From assembly GCA_002261195.1 (NCBI GenBank), contig MVBO01000053.1, positions 24,904-88,903 of the forward strand: DNA of 64,000 bases. The letters are read 5' to 3'. Numbering within the stretch: position 1 is the stretch's first letter; each line of letters starts with the position of its first letter. The notes beneath the pieces are model-generated. The model was not told where the DNA came from. It saw only the letters and a program-made list of their open reading frames with translations, and made no database searches. The stretch is from Bifiguratus adelaidae (taxonomy: Eukaryota; Mucoromycota; Endogonomycetes; Endogonales). Shown in pieces: positions 11,472 through 22,671 of the stretch. Both the position numbers and the translations under genes were made by a program.

Positions 11472-11808
11472 ATGGACTTGGACTGGTGTGCTATATGCCA
11501 AAAACGCACGTATAATGTAGGTTGACACCACGTTTGCCGTTCGGGGCACTCATTCACCCTAGGATCGGTTGTATTGCAGTAGCGAGTGCTTAACCAAGGA
11601 TCTCGACCCATCGACGACGAGTTCAGAGTCCAGTTTATCTCCGAGAAGACCTTGTGTCTCGCACTATCAATTACCTTCGCCTCCCATGTCCCCCCCGTTC
11701 CATAGGGGATATAGGATCAAGTACCTCAACATTGGCAATGTCATCACCGACAGCACATCAATGGCCTCAACGCCACCTCAAGGCCAGACAGACAAAGAAA
11801 AGCGTTGA
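11472..11808 (+). CDS. ECL1: Ecl1-family small zinc-binding longevity factor
   Basis: Two exons (11472-11516, 11563-11808) give 96 residues. The first reads MDLDWCAICQKRTYN and the second opens with LYCSSEC. Joined, they make the CxxC...CxxxC cluster typical of fungal Ecl1 proteins. The rest is Ser/Pro-rich and disordered. In Schizosaccharomyces pombe, Ecl1-family proteins extend chronological lifespan and respond to zinc and sulfur starvation. The function here is inferred from that motif. The 45-nt first exon makes it easy to miss. It ends 56 bp from the end of COA8 on the other strand. Confidence 0.75.
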
Positions 11809-11864
11809 ACCATGTTATTTACAATGCTAGGTGCGTGATACAGTAGAGACAATGGGTATAGAGA

Positions 11865-12643
11865 TCAAAACTCGACATTTTTGTCCCAGAATGTGACTTT
11901 GTGTTCTGCCGTGGCTTTTCGTTTGCGAAACTGACGCACGCACGCTTTGAAACCCGGATAAAGCATGCGAAAGTTGAGCTTCATCCATTCGAGATTGTAT
12001 TGCATATGTCGCTCGCGGGATTTGGCCAAAAAGTCATTGTAGAAGATGGAGAGCGCTTCTGGTGTGATTGCCTGACCCTGCGCGCGCACTAGATTGGAGC
12101 AGTGATCAACATCAAGAACAATGACGATCGCAACTCTGTACTCACAATTATCCTCGTAATCGTGCTTGGCCTGCTGAAATAACCTATTGTTCTCTGCCCA
12201 AAAGTCTTGGTTGAACCTGTCGACACTTTGTTGCAACAACCGCCATTCCTTTTCCTGTCATGATCTATCAGGCCCCAGTCCGCGTGAGGCATGCATGCGA
12301 CCCTATACTTACCTCTGCCGACTCGTCCGCATCAATATAGTACTTGACGGGCCGCAAGTTGGAAACGGGATCAGGCGTGCCAATGAGATCAAGCCTCACT
12401 GGATCGAGATCTGTATAATAGACTGGTCGATGGACCTTTCTAGCCAAGCCTGCACCTGTCCATGGTTAAACACCGGCGTACAATCCATACATTGCACGGT
12501 ACTGACCTCGTGGTCGAGTAACCAATGAGCGCACTGACGCTGCATGAACACATGCGCGCTAAATCCAATCAGTCATTAGGCTTGATTATATCCCCATGAC
12601 CTTCACTTACCTTGCCTAATCGTGTCCATCCACTCTGAAGCAT
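11865..12643 (-). CDS. COA8: COA8 (APOPT1), cytochrome c oxidase assembly factor
   Basis: Five exons in transcript order (12643-12611, 12558-12507, 12455-12313, 12254-12146, 12088-11865) give 186 residues. The N-terminus is rich in Arg, Ser and Ala and free of acidic residues for about 30 positions, as in a mitochondrial presequence. The family core follows: LIGTPDPVSNLRPVKYYIDA, FNQDFWAENNRLFQQAK, ITPEALSIFYNDFLA and a basic end. In mammals COA8 protects complex IV assembly. Many studied ascomycetes and basidiomycetes are not known for it, so its presence fits an early-diverging fungus. Confidence 0.88.
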
Positions 12644-12841
12644 GCCCAAGACACTACAGGTTCCAGGTGTGAAAGTTTTACAGGTCAACTATTTAACCCT
12701 AACCCTTATTATGCCATTAGGCCTACATTGTTCGTTTACGCGATGCATCAAATGGGATACAAAACACACAACAACAGCCATCTTTCTCCTGCAACCCATA
12801 TATACAATCCATTCAAACTCTGTACAAGCATGTGTTTCCGT

Positions 12842-14133
12842 TTAGAATTCTCTCCACAACTTTTCAAACTCGTTTTGAAAAGATCTCGCACAATCTGGTT
12901 CATTCTCAATGACCACAAAGTTTTCCCGATTGTCAAAGCGAGCTCTATTGACTTGATCAGGCTTGCACCACGCATTAATGGGTACTCACCCTTTGGTCCA
13001 ATTGTAAGACCCCGTGAGGACAATGCATTCATCCACAATAGCAAATTTATGATGCATGTGAGCGGGACTAGACATGGTCGCGTTGATCAGTATCGTTCCC
13101 CCATCCATGACTTGCTTACCTATGATCCGTCTTGACCTGGATGCCAGCATGCCGCAATTCTGGAATGTCTGACCCTCTTGACGTTTCCTGATCATCGTCC
13201 GTGATGACGCGGACCTGCCGAGTGGAATGAATGGTCTGTTTCTTTGCCATTCTTTCGTCTTGCATACCCTTACACCTCGCCGATGCGCGTCAGTAATGGC
13301 ACGCGCTACGTCATTGTCCGTAATGGTAAAGACACAAATATCCAATGACCTTTGCGCTCTATGAAGCGTGGAAAGCAGCGTCTATGGTATCCCCGTATGA
13401 GTGTATGACTGCTAATGTCTCGCTGCGATTCTACCTACCTCAAAGGAGCTTTGACCGGGAAAGAAGACAGATTTGACCTTGACATAGTTGGACCCCTGGA
13501 TGGCTCCGATCCCTGGATATCCACCCGTAGGAGGCTCATGAGGACGATCGTATGGCGGATGGACACTCTCCCCTCGACGACTTTGATCAGCCTTTACTAA
13601 CTCATCGACGCAATATTTGGCCAACAAGATGCGTTGTCCATCCGCTTGTTCAAGTGTGGTAGCCCGATGCAAGTGATCAAACACCTTTGGCAATCTGATC
13701 GGACAGTCTGGACGCATCGTAAGGCACTCTAAGCGACTGCACATGTGCTGGTGGGTTCACAAAGACCTACAGCGTCGTTAGAACCCTAACAGAGCAAGAG
13801 ATCGATCACGCATCGTACCGCGTTCAGAAATGTATCCAAGTCATCCTGTCGACCCTGCCCTTGCGCAGGATAGCCTTGGTATCCATAGGACGATGACGAT
13901 GGCTGAGGAAGGGACTGAGGAGGAGGCGGTGGCGGATATGGCGACCCATAATAGCCCGGTGGAGCCGGCTGATTCGCGTAGCCCGAATGCGCACCCTGTC
14001 CATAACTAGCACCAGGATACCCACTCTGCCCACTCTCTCCACCCTGTCCAGAAGGCTTCGCGTGTCCAAGTTCAGAAGCAAGACTTTGAAGCAAGTCTTT
14101 GCCGGTGTGTTCCAAAGCGCTCCACAAGGACAT
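12842..14133 (-). CDS. PLD6/Zucchini-like phospholipase D family nuclease
   Basis: Six exons in transcript order (14133-13819, 13747-13439, 13381-13268, 13214-13120, 13067-12990, 12944-12842) give 337 residues. Residues about 1-100 are rich in Gly, Pro, Tyr and Gln. The PLD domain then begins (FETLLSTLHRAQRSLDIC) and includes GVRVRVITDDD, GIQVKTDHSPAH and the single HKD motif MHHKFAIVDECIVLTGSYNW, followed by NRENFVVI and the C-terminal FEKLWREF. A single HKD per chain and this layout match mitochondrial PLD6/Zucchini, which works as a dimer. A Cys-rich stretch (MCSRLEC) precedes the domain. No N-terminal membrane anchor like that of animal PLD6 is evident. Whether it cuts RNA or cardiolipin is open. 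Confidence 0.85.
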
Positions 14134-14300
14134 TATTGCGTTGCACGAAAGGGCTTGTCTCGTCTCTACGTACACCTTGGCAATCTCACTCTCACTCTCT
14201 CTCTCTCTTTCACCCTTTCTGCCCCCGTCTTTGTCTCATCTCTATTGCCGGGGCTATACAAGAAACATGCGAGTGTCTGTATTTGCTACTTGCCTTGAGC

Positions 14301-17300
14301 ATGTCCTCATGTATACCTTGCAGACATTCCAAACACGCCTTGCTCATCGAGGCATGCTATCCTGTTCCTACCGAGAAAGGTCCCAAGGCTTCAGAACTCT
14401 CGTACTTGACATACTATGCAAGTGCAAGACCACAGAAACTGACCAAAGTGGGAGCTTACCTGGAACGCAAGACGAAGCATGACATTGCCAAGGGTAGGAA
14501 AAAGTGAGTCCCGCACAACGACTACGGACTGCTTCTAACGCTTGCTCTCCTGCACAGCAACACCAAAACAACGCTTGCTGTGGTGAACGCTCTGCTGTCT
14601 GCCTGTCCCCGAGATATCAACCTCTTTTCAAAGAATGTGATCCGCATCTTGGACATGGTTCTCAACACTCGGGATCTAGAACTACTCAATGAAGCAATAC
14701 GAGTGGTGAGTACATCATGGGCGACCTTTGGCCATGACGTTAAACAAGTATACAGTTTGCGACATTTTGCAAGTACCATGACGGATCATTGCTCGACGTT
14801 GATCCCGAGATCACGCAACAGTACGACGATTTGATCAAAAAGTTCACCGGATTCGCAAACTATGCGAATGCATCCGATTCAGCGGTAGAGAGCAGGCAAG
14901 TAGACACCCGGTGTCTGGATGCCGACATGTTGATCTAACCGGAAATGCCTTTAGCATGCGTATCATTGGTCTGTCTTCGCTTGCTGCAGCCACCTCTTCG
15001 GCTGCCATGAGAGCCACAGAGTCCCGAGCGCAGGTGGACGTCATTCTTCCGGCCATTTTATCCAACCTCATCCACTCGGAGTACCTCGGGTATGTCTCGT
15101 CAGGGTTTCGATATTTCGCAGCTCTCATGCTTGCCTGTAGCTCACTGATGACGGCCAATGGAGGGAAAAAGGAGGTGACGACTCCACAAGACAATGTCCA
15201 GCACGACAGTGTGCCTCAGGTTGCGGCTCATGCCTTCAAAAAGCTGTTTGCTTCTCCTCAAGCTTTGACTGTACGTCGAGCTTTGGTCGTCCTGTTCTCG
15301 TGAGTATAAATGGGAATGATCGATGGCAACAACCGGACTCAAATGTCGCTCTCAGCTATCTGGAGAAGGTGAATCTCTGGTTTCCGTCTCTCAATGCGGT
15401 TTCGCTGACTAACATGGCATTTGATGCCATGCAAGTAGGTACCTGTGGATGCCTTAGATGGTCATAAACTGATCTATCTATGCAAGGTTCAATTTCGCAC
15501 GATGCTGGTGGCCGATATTCTCCAACGTGTTGCCAGCACACCATCCAATCCACCCTCCTACAAGCATGCAACCCTTGTCATGATGACATCGCAAATATTG
15601 AATTCAGACAAGAGCCTTGCCGGTCTTTCGGTCTTGGAGGTTCTCAATGCCCTTGTGAATGACTTGTTGCGCTCCATGGAAGGATGGCCATTTGAAGGCA
15701 AACCTCAGAATGGCAACCTTGGCAACGGAATTGCTGTGTCGGATGAAAAGGATCACACAGAGCAAACTGGAAATGAGGATGTGTTGTATCAGACTGTGCA
15801 TCATAATCTGGCCAAGTCCATTGGTGGTCTAGCATTCCAAACGTATTACGCTAACCAGCTCAACGATATCATGGCTCATCTCATTGCAAAGCTTCGACCG
15901 GGCACGACTTTGGAGGTGGTGGACGGTCTCCCGATTACCAACCTTCGGATTGCCATCCTCAAGTGTCTCAAATTGGTCATCAACTCTGGCAAAGAAGCTG
16001 ATGAACACGGCGGCGGCGAAGTGAATAGTGAAATTAGCATGGATGCCTGGACACCTAGCTTGTCCCTCTTAACGGACAATGATTTTGGTAAGCCTTGCAA
16101 GGGGCATTCTTTATTCAGACTTCCTGACTGATCGATCGTTTTACCATAGGCACAAGGATGGCATATGCGGATGTGCTTGCCACATTTTTCACGGCGTTTC
16201 CTTTATTCAAGGACGGAGACTTGGGAAGGTAATGGTGGATCATGGCACTCAAAAGCAATCAACTGATTCTCTTGCTATAGTGTTTCACCAATAAGCCCCG
16301 TAACTCCTGCTCATAGCGATTACTCATCTGCAAAATCCACACGTAACGTAAGTTGAGCGCAAGTAGGACGGTTCAAGGATAACTTATTTCGTCTCCCAGT
16401 ACTTTACTTCGCTTCATGACACCACATTTCTGCGTTCAGCTCAACAGACTATGTTGGACTATAGTCTCTTGTCCGAAGCAAGACCGGGTGACCTGATTTC
16501 CCTTATGGAGCTCATGCGAGCGAGTGCTGCCATGTTTGGTGATGTGGCATCCATTCGTACCGTTCCCTTGCTCTTTAGCATTCAAAACAACATCAAGAAT
16601 AACGTCGTCACATCCGATAGCCGCAAACGCGCCTATGAGTCCATGGTGGTTCAGGTATTCGCCTGGATCGCCAAGCAATACCATATTACGGCTCTTGAAA
16701 CCTATATCAACGAGGTAAGTCTGCGTCAGCTCGATCAACCTCCAGGACTCACATGCACGCTCTCTAGTTGCGACAATCCAAAGAATCTCGCCGAGAATGG
16801 TCTCCTCTTGTCAATGACTCAGGTCATCACAATAACACGTTGCTCAGCTTGACGTTCGACGAGTTTGAGGAACATTTTTGCCAAGCGCAACCCAGCGAAG
16901 AAGCAGCAGAAGCTTCGACCACCACTAAGCCGTCTTTTGAGCCCGTAGAGATTTACGTGGACAAGGATCATGTCGTCAAGGTGATGACTGATGATGGAGC
17001 GCTCCGAGAACAAGGAGATAGCCATGGATTGGAACTCGAACGGAAACTGTACAGCGATTTCGAATCACCGACCTCCGCTATTCATCGCATGGATAGTTTC
17101 CGCATCCGCTCCTCACGAAGCATCGATGACATGAAGCCGCGTTTGGTGACCCCCATGGAACTCACATTGCCGGTAAGTGTTATGCGTTAGATCGTCCGTG
17201 GGCTCCCACTGATCACATCACACCTAGGAGGAGACCAAGGCATCCACCAACATCCCTTCCATCAACGTAGACAACCTCAAGGAAGCCTTGTGTAAGTGCC

Positions 17301-17535
17301 ATGGACTGATTATGTTGAGATTATTCACCACCTGTGCCCAGTTTCTCAATCTCTCAATGATCGCTCACTCGATCGTGACTCTGACTCTGTCAATTCATCC
17401 CCACAACCCTCCGTACGTAAACAAAAGGACCACAAGAGCGATGTCAGTGCACTGTTAGCCACTCTGACAAGTAGTCATAACCAAAAAGCAATGAGTAGCA
17501 CAACGTCGCTTGTGAATGCTCCCAATATGCAATAA
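14301..17535 (+). CDS. EFR3: EFR3, plasma-membrane anchor of the PI4-kinase (Stt4) complex
   Basis: A gene of about 12 exons encoding roughly 900 residues. The start at 14301 gives MSSCIPCRHSKHALLIEAC; the two early cysteines sit where other EFR3 proteins are palmitoylated. KGPKASELSYLTYYASARPQ and KLTKVGAYLERK follow, both strongly typical of fungal EFR3. The rest is a helical-repeat rod (ACPRDINLFSKNV, NTRDLELL, SEYLG) with a Ser/Thr-rich tail. EFR3 recruits YPP1/TTC7 and Stt4/PI4KA to the plasma membrane to make PI4P. One intron (14896-14954) is GC-AG. A 51-nt stretch at 15090-15140 with GT...AG ends and no stop could be an optional intron. The stop lies 8 nt before the next gene. Confidence 0.9.
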
Positions 17536-17543
17536 ATTGATCC

Positions 17544-19725
17544 ATGGCGTCCATGGCAAGTAAAAAGCCCAAGGCGACACCACTGACGCTTGTTGATCAT
17601 GTGCAAGCAAAGCTTGAGGGCCTGCAGGTGAGGTGATGATCTGCATGCGTGCATCACTGAGGGTAGATACTAGCCACTACAAGCGACTCGTGAGACAGCT
17701 GTTTCTCGCCTTCGACAAGACTCAACGAGTGCGTCTGGAGGGAGAAGGGTGACGGCGCCTATACAGTACCATGGCTTTCAGAGGGAAACGGCCAAGGTCA
17801 AACGACCGACAAAACTCAAGAGCGCTTTTCAAAACGCGCGTACCGCCAACCTCGAAAAGCAACAGACATCTTTCGCGTCTGACGGTGGGGAGCCTGGGAG
17901 TGGCCGTAAGGGGCAGGGTCAGTGCCATGCAGTACGATTGGCGTTAGCGCGAGACGATGTGATCAAGGATACGGGAGAAGCACGAGCGTTAAGTGTTTGG
18001 GTCATCGATTGAATCGATGTTGACAACCACGAATAGATATTGCACTCAGCTATGTACGCCTGAATTGGATGCTTGCGTGAAGGCTCTACTGCAAGAATTG
18101 TTGCGGTTCCAACGACGACAGATGAATACAAATGCCATCAAGGTAGGTAGATTTGACTATTTCCCTCTTTGATGTTTTGCTCACCAGATACGATGGTGAA
18201 TAGGCTAAAGCTCGACAGCGGCTGTATCTCGGTATGCGAGAGGTGCTGAAACATACGCAACGAGGCAAAATAAAATGTGTAATCATGGCACGCAATATCG
18301 AGAGGATACACGAGCACGGTGGTGAGTTGTCACGACGTTTGCATTCAGCAAGCTCACTTTGCACTAGTCGGCCTGGATAGTCGCAGTGCAAGCATCATCA
18401 AGGCCTGTCACGCCTCGTTCACGCCTATCGTATATAGTATGACGAGGCATGCGCTGGGAGAAGTCATACGCGGGCATCGCAAGTATGCATTTGCCTGCGT
18501 TGGCGTCGCAAACGTTGACGGCGCTGAGCAACAGTTCAAAGCCATGCTTGAGCAGAGGGAAAAGGATGAAAAGGCGTGGGTAGAGCAATTTTCATTGCCT
18601 ACTTTCGCTCTCGAGGCGGCTTCGGAAGCTGTCGACCGGCTACCACAAGTCATGTACAATAGCCGGCAAGAAAACCCCTTGTGGTTGACGGCATACTACG
18701 AGCACAGTCTGCCGTCCCTCATCGATAGGTGCGTGGAAAACGGTTGGAATATCAATCAACGAGATACGCACTTTCGGTATACGCCTTTTCTCGCAGCTTG
18801 CGCCTCGGGCAATACTGTGTTTGCCGACCATATACTTCGCAAGTACTCGGCAAACATTGACTTGTTCGACGCCAGTGCACGACACGAAACAGCCCTTCAT
18901 TTGGCCTGTGCAGGAGGTCATCATGACATTCTGCGGCTGTTACTCGAAGCAGGAACACGGCTTTTCTCTGAACCCATTCTCTCCAAATGGTTCAATGCAA
19001 CAAATGATACTCAGCAAACGGCACTCAGGGTTGCTGTACAAAAGTGTCACGCACATTGTGCGCAAATGCTGCTGCAGGAGTCATGGGTCGATTATCGACA
19101 TCCCACGGCCGCTGATGCCAACATTTTGGAACTAGCCATAAAAAGTGGCAGTACAAACATTGTGCAGGCTGTTTTGGAACGCGATTCAAGACGCGACCAA
19201 GACGACGAGGAGCCGCTTTGGCGAACGACATGTACGGAGAATACAACCATGCTTGTCCTCGCTGTGCAGCAACCGTCTGTACAGCTTGACATTGTGCGTC
19301 ATTTGCTTCAAGCAAGCATTCCCTCCACGGTGCTGACCAAAACCAAAAGACGCGGTCAAGCCATCATGACGCCTGACCCTACTTTTGTCAATGCCAGGGA
19401 TGCCTCTGGTCGAACGGCTTTATGGTGGGCGGCATGGCATGGTCAAGCTGACATTGTTCGCTTGCTTGTCGTGAAAGGAGAGGCAAATGTATCGTTGGCA
19501 AACGATGCACATCAGTTGCCTCGGGACGTCGTTGGTTTGGGCGTACCTACGGGTGCAACGGTTCCAGCAGAGTCGAAAATGGAGGTAGTAGAGGACGAAG
19601 ATGAATTGAGCGAAGCGTCTGCGGACGAAAAAGATCGGATCAAGGAGACAAAAACGGAACGCAAATTCGGTGAAGCGAAAGCGCGTATTCTCAAGCTTTT
19701 AGACGGGACTACAGGCGACCATTGA
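17544..19725 (+). CDS. SBP2-type L7Ae RNA-binding domain fused to ankyrin repeats
   Basis: Five exons (17544-17627, 17674-17987, 18037-18142, 18204-18321, 18368-19725) give about 659 residues. Residues about 134-168 (YCTQLCTPELDACVKALLQE, LLRFQRR) and 169-275 (RQRLYLGMREVLKHTQRGKI, KCVIMARNIERI, VGLDSRSASII, HALGEVI, DGAEQQFKAM) track the SECIS-binding protein 2 L7Ae domain closely. In SBP2 this domain binds SECIS elements and supports selenocysteine insertion. The C-terminal half holds ankyrin repeats, clearest at RYTPFLAACASGN, HETALHLACAGGHHDILRLL and GRTALWWAAWHGQADIVRLL, then an acidic tail. I know of no described SBP2 with ankyrin repeats. The large last exon carries both halves without a break, so the fusion is not a splicing guess. 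It may act in selenoprotein synthesis or be repurposed. Confidence 0.85.
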
Positions 19726-19801
19726 CTAGCCATTGATGCATTGTATCAATAAAACACTTTACATGTAGAACTACGTATATTCAGCCTAATGCATATATAC
19801 A

Positions 19802-20846
19802 CTATTTGGTCTTGTCATCTTGATCGATCGCAAGCTTAGATTCGTATTGATGGGCATCCTCCTCTGTCCAATTTACGCCCAATTGCCTCCTTGCCACTTC
19901 CTGATTTCTCTCCATATCAGCTGCCCACAACGCAGCCCTAAAACCCCCAGTTTAGCTTAATGCCACGGCGACAAGAAGCCACTTACCCGCACGTGTTACA
20001 AAAGCCAAGGATCATCCCCACAAAAGGCACAATTTCCAAGGCTTGTTCCACAATCCCAAACACCAGATAGTCTGTCTCGCGATCCTTGATCCATCGAGCA
20101 CGATCTTCCTGCGACATGCCTTTCTTGTCGAAATAGCGTTCGTGAATCGCGGATTGTCGGGCTCGACCATTTGTAATACAATAGATGACCTGGCCCAACA
20201 CTGGTATGAAATTGAGGGGAAAGGTCAAGAGACTGGAGAGGACACGTTTGGAAATCTTGGATTTGGCCAGGGACACGATGCGCTGATTGATCTCTACTTG
20301 AGGAAGTGGACGCTTGACTTGCCCGTCCTGTACCAATGGACCGACAATGACGTGTTGATCACGCAAGACGGCATCAAAGAGATGAGTTGCGGTTGCCTCG
20401 CGCGTTTTGTTGACCAGGATATAGGTCGATAGGAGCGCAGCTTCAATGCTTAAAAGGCTGAGTGTAAAGTACGTTGTCATACGGATTCCCAACAGGCTCA
20501 CAGACGCCAGCGAGCCAATGATAGGAATGTGTGACAATATCACTGTTAAAATCCTTCGCTGAAGTGCAAATGTAAAGAGTGACCAGGGCACGAGTATGAG
20601 TGCGCTCGTAATCGCTGACGAAGTAAAGGCTTGGATAGCAGGTCTAGATACCGACTGCAGGTGTCTGACAAAGTACAAGGCGCCATAGAGGAGGTATATC
20701 GGTGAAAAGTTCATCAATGACCACTGGGGTCCGCAGCCGAACAAAAACCGCATTGTGGCACGACATTGTGACGTCAGTCCCAAAGCGGAAAGCGCAAGTG
20801 GCGGTTCCGCGCCAACTTTGTCGTTTACCGATCTGGCATTAACCAT
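19802..20846 (-). CDS. EI24/RRT8-like multi-pass membrane protein
   Basis: Two exons in transcript order (20846-19987, 19937-19802) give 331 residues. Several hydrophobic stretches are visible, for example around AITSALILVPWSLFTFAL, SLASVSLLGIRM and FTLSLLSIEAALLSTYILV. Near the C-terminus are LLTFPLNFIPVLGQVIYC and LEIVPFVGMILGF, a double Pro-Val-Leu/Phe-Gly pattern typical of the fungal EI24-type outer spore wall proteins (RRT8, LDS1/2). Those proteins sit on lipid droplets or in the spore wall of yeast. The assignment is by pattern and is moderately sure. The second Met (MRFLFGC) could be the start. The gene ends 76 bp from the SBP2-ankyrin gene, tail to tail. Confidence 0.6.
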
Positions 20847-20851
20847 ATCGA

Positions 20852-21146
20852 ATGGACAGAAATAAACGTCGTCTCTCTAAGGTTGCACAGAGGCATTCCT
20901 TGGTCAAGATGTTTAGCCGAACCCTTGATGAGAAAGATAGTCCATCACACCACTCGTCGAAAAGCCATGCAATTAAACAATCGGCTCAGCGTTGGGAGAA
21001 CCCTGCCTATTCCTCAGTCCCGGAACCCCCTACCCCACATCTCCAGGTATTTTCGCCACAATGAGGCCTTTTGGAGCCAGACATTGCTTGATGCCTATCC
21101 CGAGGTAATTTCATTGATGAAATCAAACCCCTGGCGAGACGCGTAG
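20852..21146 (+). other. Possible small gene or exon fragments, unresolved
   Basis: An open frame of 70 codons starts at 20852 (MDRNKRRLSKVAQRHSLVKM). An overlapping frame ends at 21146 with the protein-like stretch RYFRHNEAFWSQTLLDAYPE. A splice between the two frames is possible but no convincing donor is visible. The start would be 5 bp from the start of the EI24-like gene on the other strand. It is treated as doubtful. Confidence 0.25.
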
Positions 21147-21291
21147 CACATGCAGTGAATTATGCAGCACCCGCGGGACGATCAGTGCTTCATCTGCAGC
21201 ACATTACCATATGTGGTCTGGTCGCCCAACGCGGGGAAATCGATGAATGGAAACGAAGATGAGCGTGGGGAAGAGCGCTAGACCGGATCTG

Positions 21292-21304
21292 ATATATATA
21301 TATG
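21292..21304 (+). promoter_or_regulatory. TATA box of the aldose 1-epimerase gene
   Basis: A run of alternating T and A (GATATATATATATG) lies about 40 bp up from the start codon at 21340. A short pyrimidine-rich leader (ATCTCTCTTAAAC) sits directly before the ATG. Together with the strong codon bias of the gene, this suggests a highly expressed transcript. Confidence 0.5.
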
Positions 21305-21339
21305 TGAGCAGATGGTCCTAACGGCCATCTCTCTTAAAC

Positions 21340-22473
21340 ATGAAGTTTTCCATCGGTCTTTGTGCTGCATTGGTCTCGGTCGTCGCTGCCCTCCCCACCC
21401 AAAACTGGGGACACCATGGCTGCGAAAAATTGAATCCTTTCGAGAAGCAAATGATCAAGGCCAAGAACATTGAGCTTTACACCATTCCTTTTGGCGCTAC
21501 CTTGACCAACCTCTTCGTTCCCGACAAGAACGGCAAGATGACTGACGTTGTCTTGGGTTATGACAACACCCACGACTGGTACACTGATGCCGGCCATCCT
21601 TATTTTGGTCCCGTCGTTGGTCGCTACGCCAATCGTATTGCCAATGCTACTTTTGCGATCGATGGCAACGTCTACCACACTCCATTGAACGAGAAGGCTT
21701 TTGATACTCTTCACGGTGGTTGGACTGGCGTTGATCGCCTCAACTGGACCATTACCGAAAAGACCAGCAGCTCCATTACCTATCTTGCTTTCTCTCCCGA
21801 TGGCGACCAAGGATTCCCTGGTAATGTTCACATTTGGGTCACCTACAGCGTGAACGATACCCCCGAGTGGGACATCAAGTTCAAGGCCATCACTGACAAG
21901 CCCACTCCCATCATGCTTTCCAACCACGTCTACTGGAACTTGGGTGCTTACCGCAACAGTGATACGGTTCTCGACCAAGAGGTTGAGATCAAGGCTTCCA
22001 AGTACATTGGCGTCGACAGCTACTTGATTCCCACTGGTGCCATTGATGACGTTTCTGGAGCTCCCTTCCTTGACTTCACCAAGGGCAAGACCATCGGCCA
22101 AGACATCAAGTCTGCAGACAAGTGCGGTGCTGGCTGCATTGGTTACGACAATGCCTGGGTCTTTGACAAGCCCGGCTATGGACCCACTCAAGTCATGTAC
22201 TCTTCCGCCGATACCGGTATCCAATGGGAAATGAGGACTGACCAAGTCGCTCTCCAAATGTACACTTGCAATGGTCAAAACGGTAGCGAGAAGATCAAGT
22301 CCGACAACGCCGGCAAGTACAAGGTCGTTCCCCAATACGGTTGTGTTGTATTTGAAGCCGAGAATTACATTGACTCCATCAACCAAAACTGGACTCAAGC
22401 TCCTTCCGCCATTATCAGACCTGGTGAGGAGTACACTCAACACACCACATACGTTTTCTCCACCAAGAAATAA
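21340..22473 (+). CDS. Secreted aldose 1-epimerase (mutarotase)
   Basis: A single exon of 377 residues. Residues 1-18 (MKFSIGLCAALVSVVAAL) form a clear secretion signal. The galactose-mutarotase fold shows GYDNTHDWYTDAGHPYFGPV, VGRYANRI, LHGGWTGVDRLNW, the catalytic-His region LSNHVYWNLGAY and the catalytic-Glu region CVVFEAENYIDSIN. N-glycosylation sequons (NAT, NWT, NGS) fit an extracellular enzyme. It interconverts alpha and beta sugar anomers. Codon use is strongly biased to C-ending codons and there are no introns, unlike most neighbours, so it is probably abundant. The opposite strand has a long false open frame caused by this bias. Confidence 0.92.
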   Translation: MKFSIGLCAALVSVVAALPTQNWGHHGCEKLNPFEKQMIKAKNIELYTIPFGATLTNLFVPDKNGKMTDVVLGYDNTHDWYTDAGHPYFGPVVGRYANRIANATFAIDGNVYHTPLNEKAFDTLHGGWTGVDRLNWTITEKTSSSITYLAFSPDGDQGFPGNVHIWVTYSVNDTPEWDIKFKAITDKPTPIMLSNHVYWNLGAYRNSDTVLDQEVEIKASKYIGVDSYLIPTGAIDDVSGAPFLDFTKGKTIGQDIKSADKCGAGCIGYDNAWVFDKPGYGPTQVMYSSADTGIQWEMRTDQVALQMYTCNGQNGSEKIKSDNAGKYKVVPQYGCVVFEAENYIDSINQNWTQAPSAIIRPGEEYTQHTTYVFSTKK

Positions 22474-22671
22474 GCGCAGACACCATCCTTAGAGCCCACA
22501 CTATTAAAATAGGTGTATATCGAAGCATTTAATACATCCAACTTGACGTCGAAAATATGTCCTTCATTTTGCATGTACTATATACTCTGGATAGCTATTC
22601 GATTTTCTAATCTGTCTGTGCATACAATGCAATGATGGAATATGCAGGAAACGCATCATCAAAGAAACACC

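Noticed and set aside
11318-11611. 97-codon minus-strand frame across ECL1
   Set aside because: Overlaps the well-supported ECL1 exons; no motif.
12695-12712. Short CCCTAA-type telomere-like sequence
   Set aside because: Only about two units between ordinary genes; no subtelomeric features.
15090-15140. 51-nt GT...AG stretch in EFR3 that could be an intron
   Set aside because: No stop in frame and both versions give plausible protein; noted in the gene entry but not called as an intron.
21334-22443. 369-codon open frame on - opposite the aldose 1-epimerase
   Set aside because: Same cause: codon bias of the real gene leaves the other strand free of stops. The product has no signal peptide or family motif.
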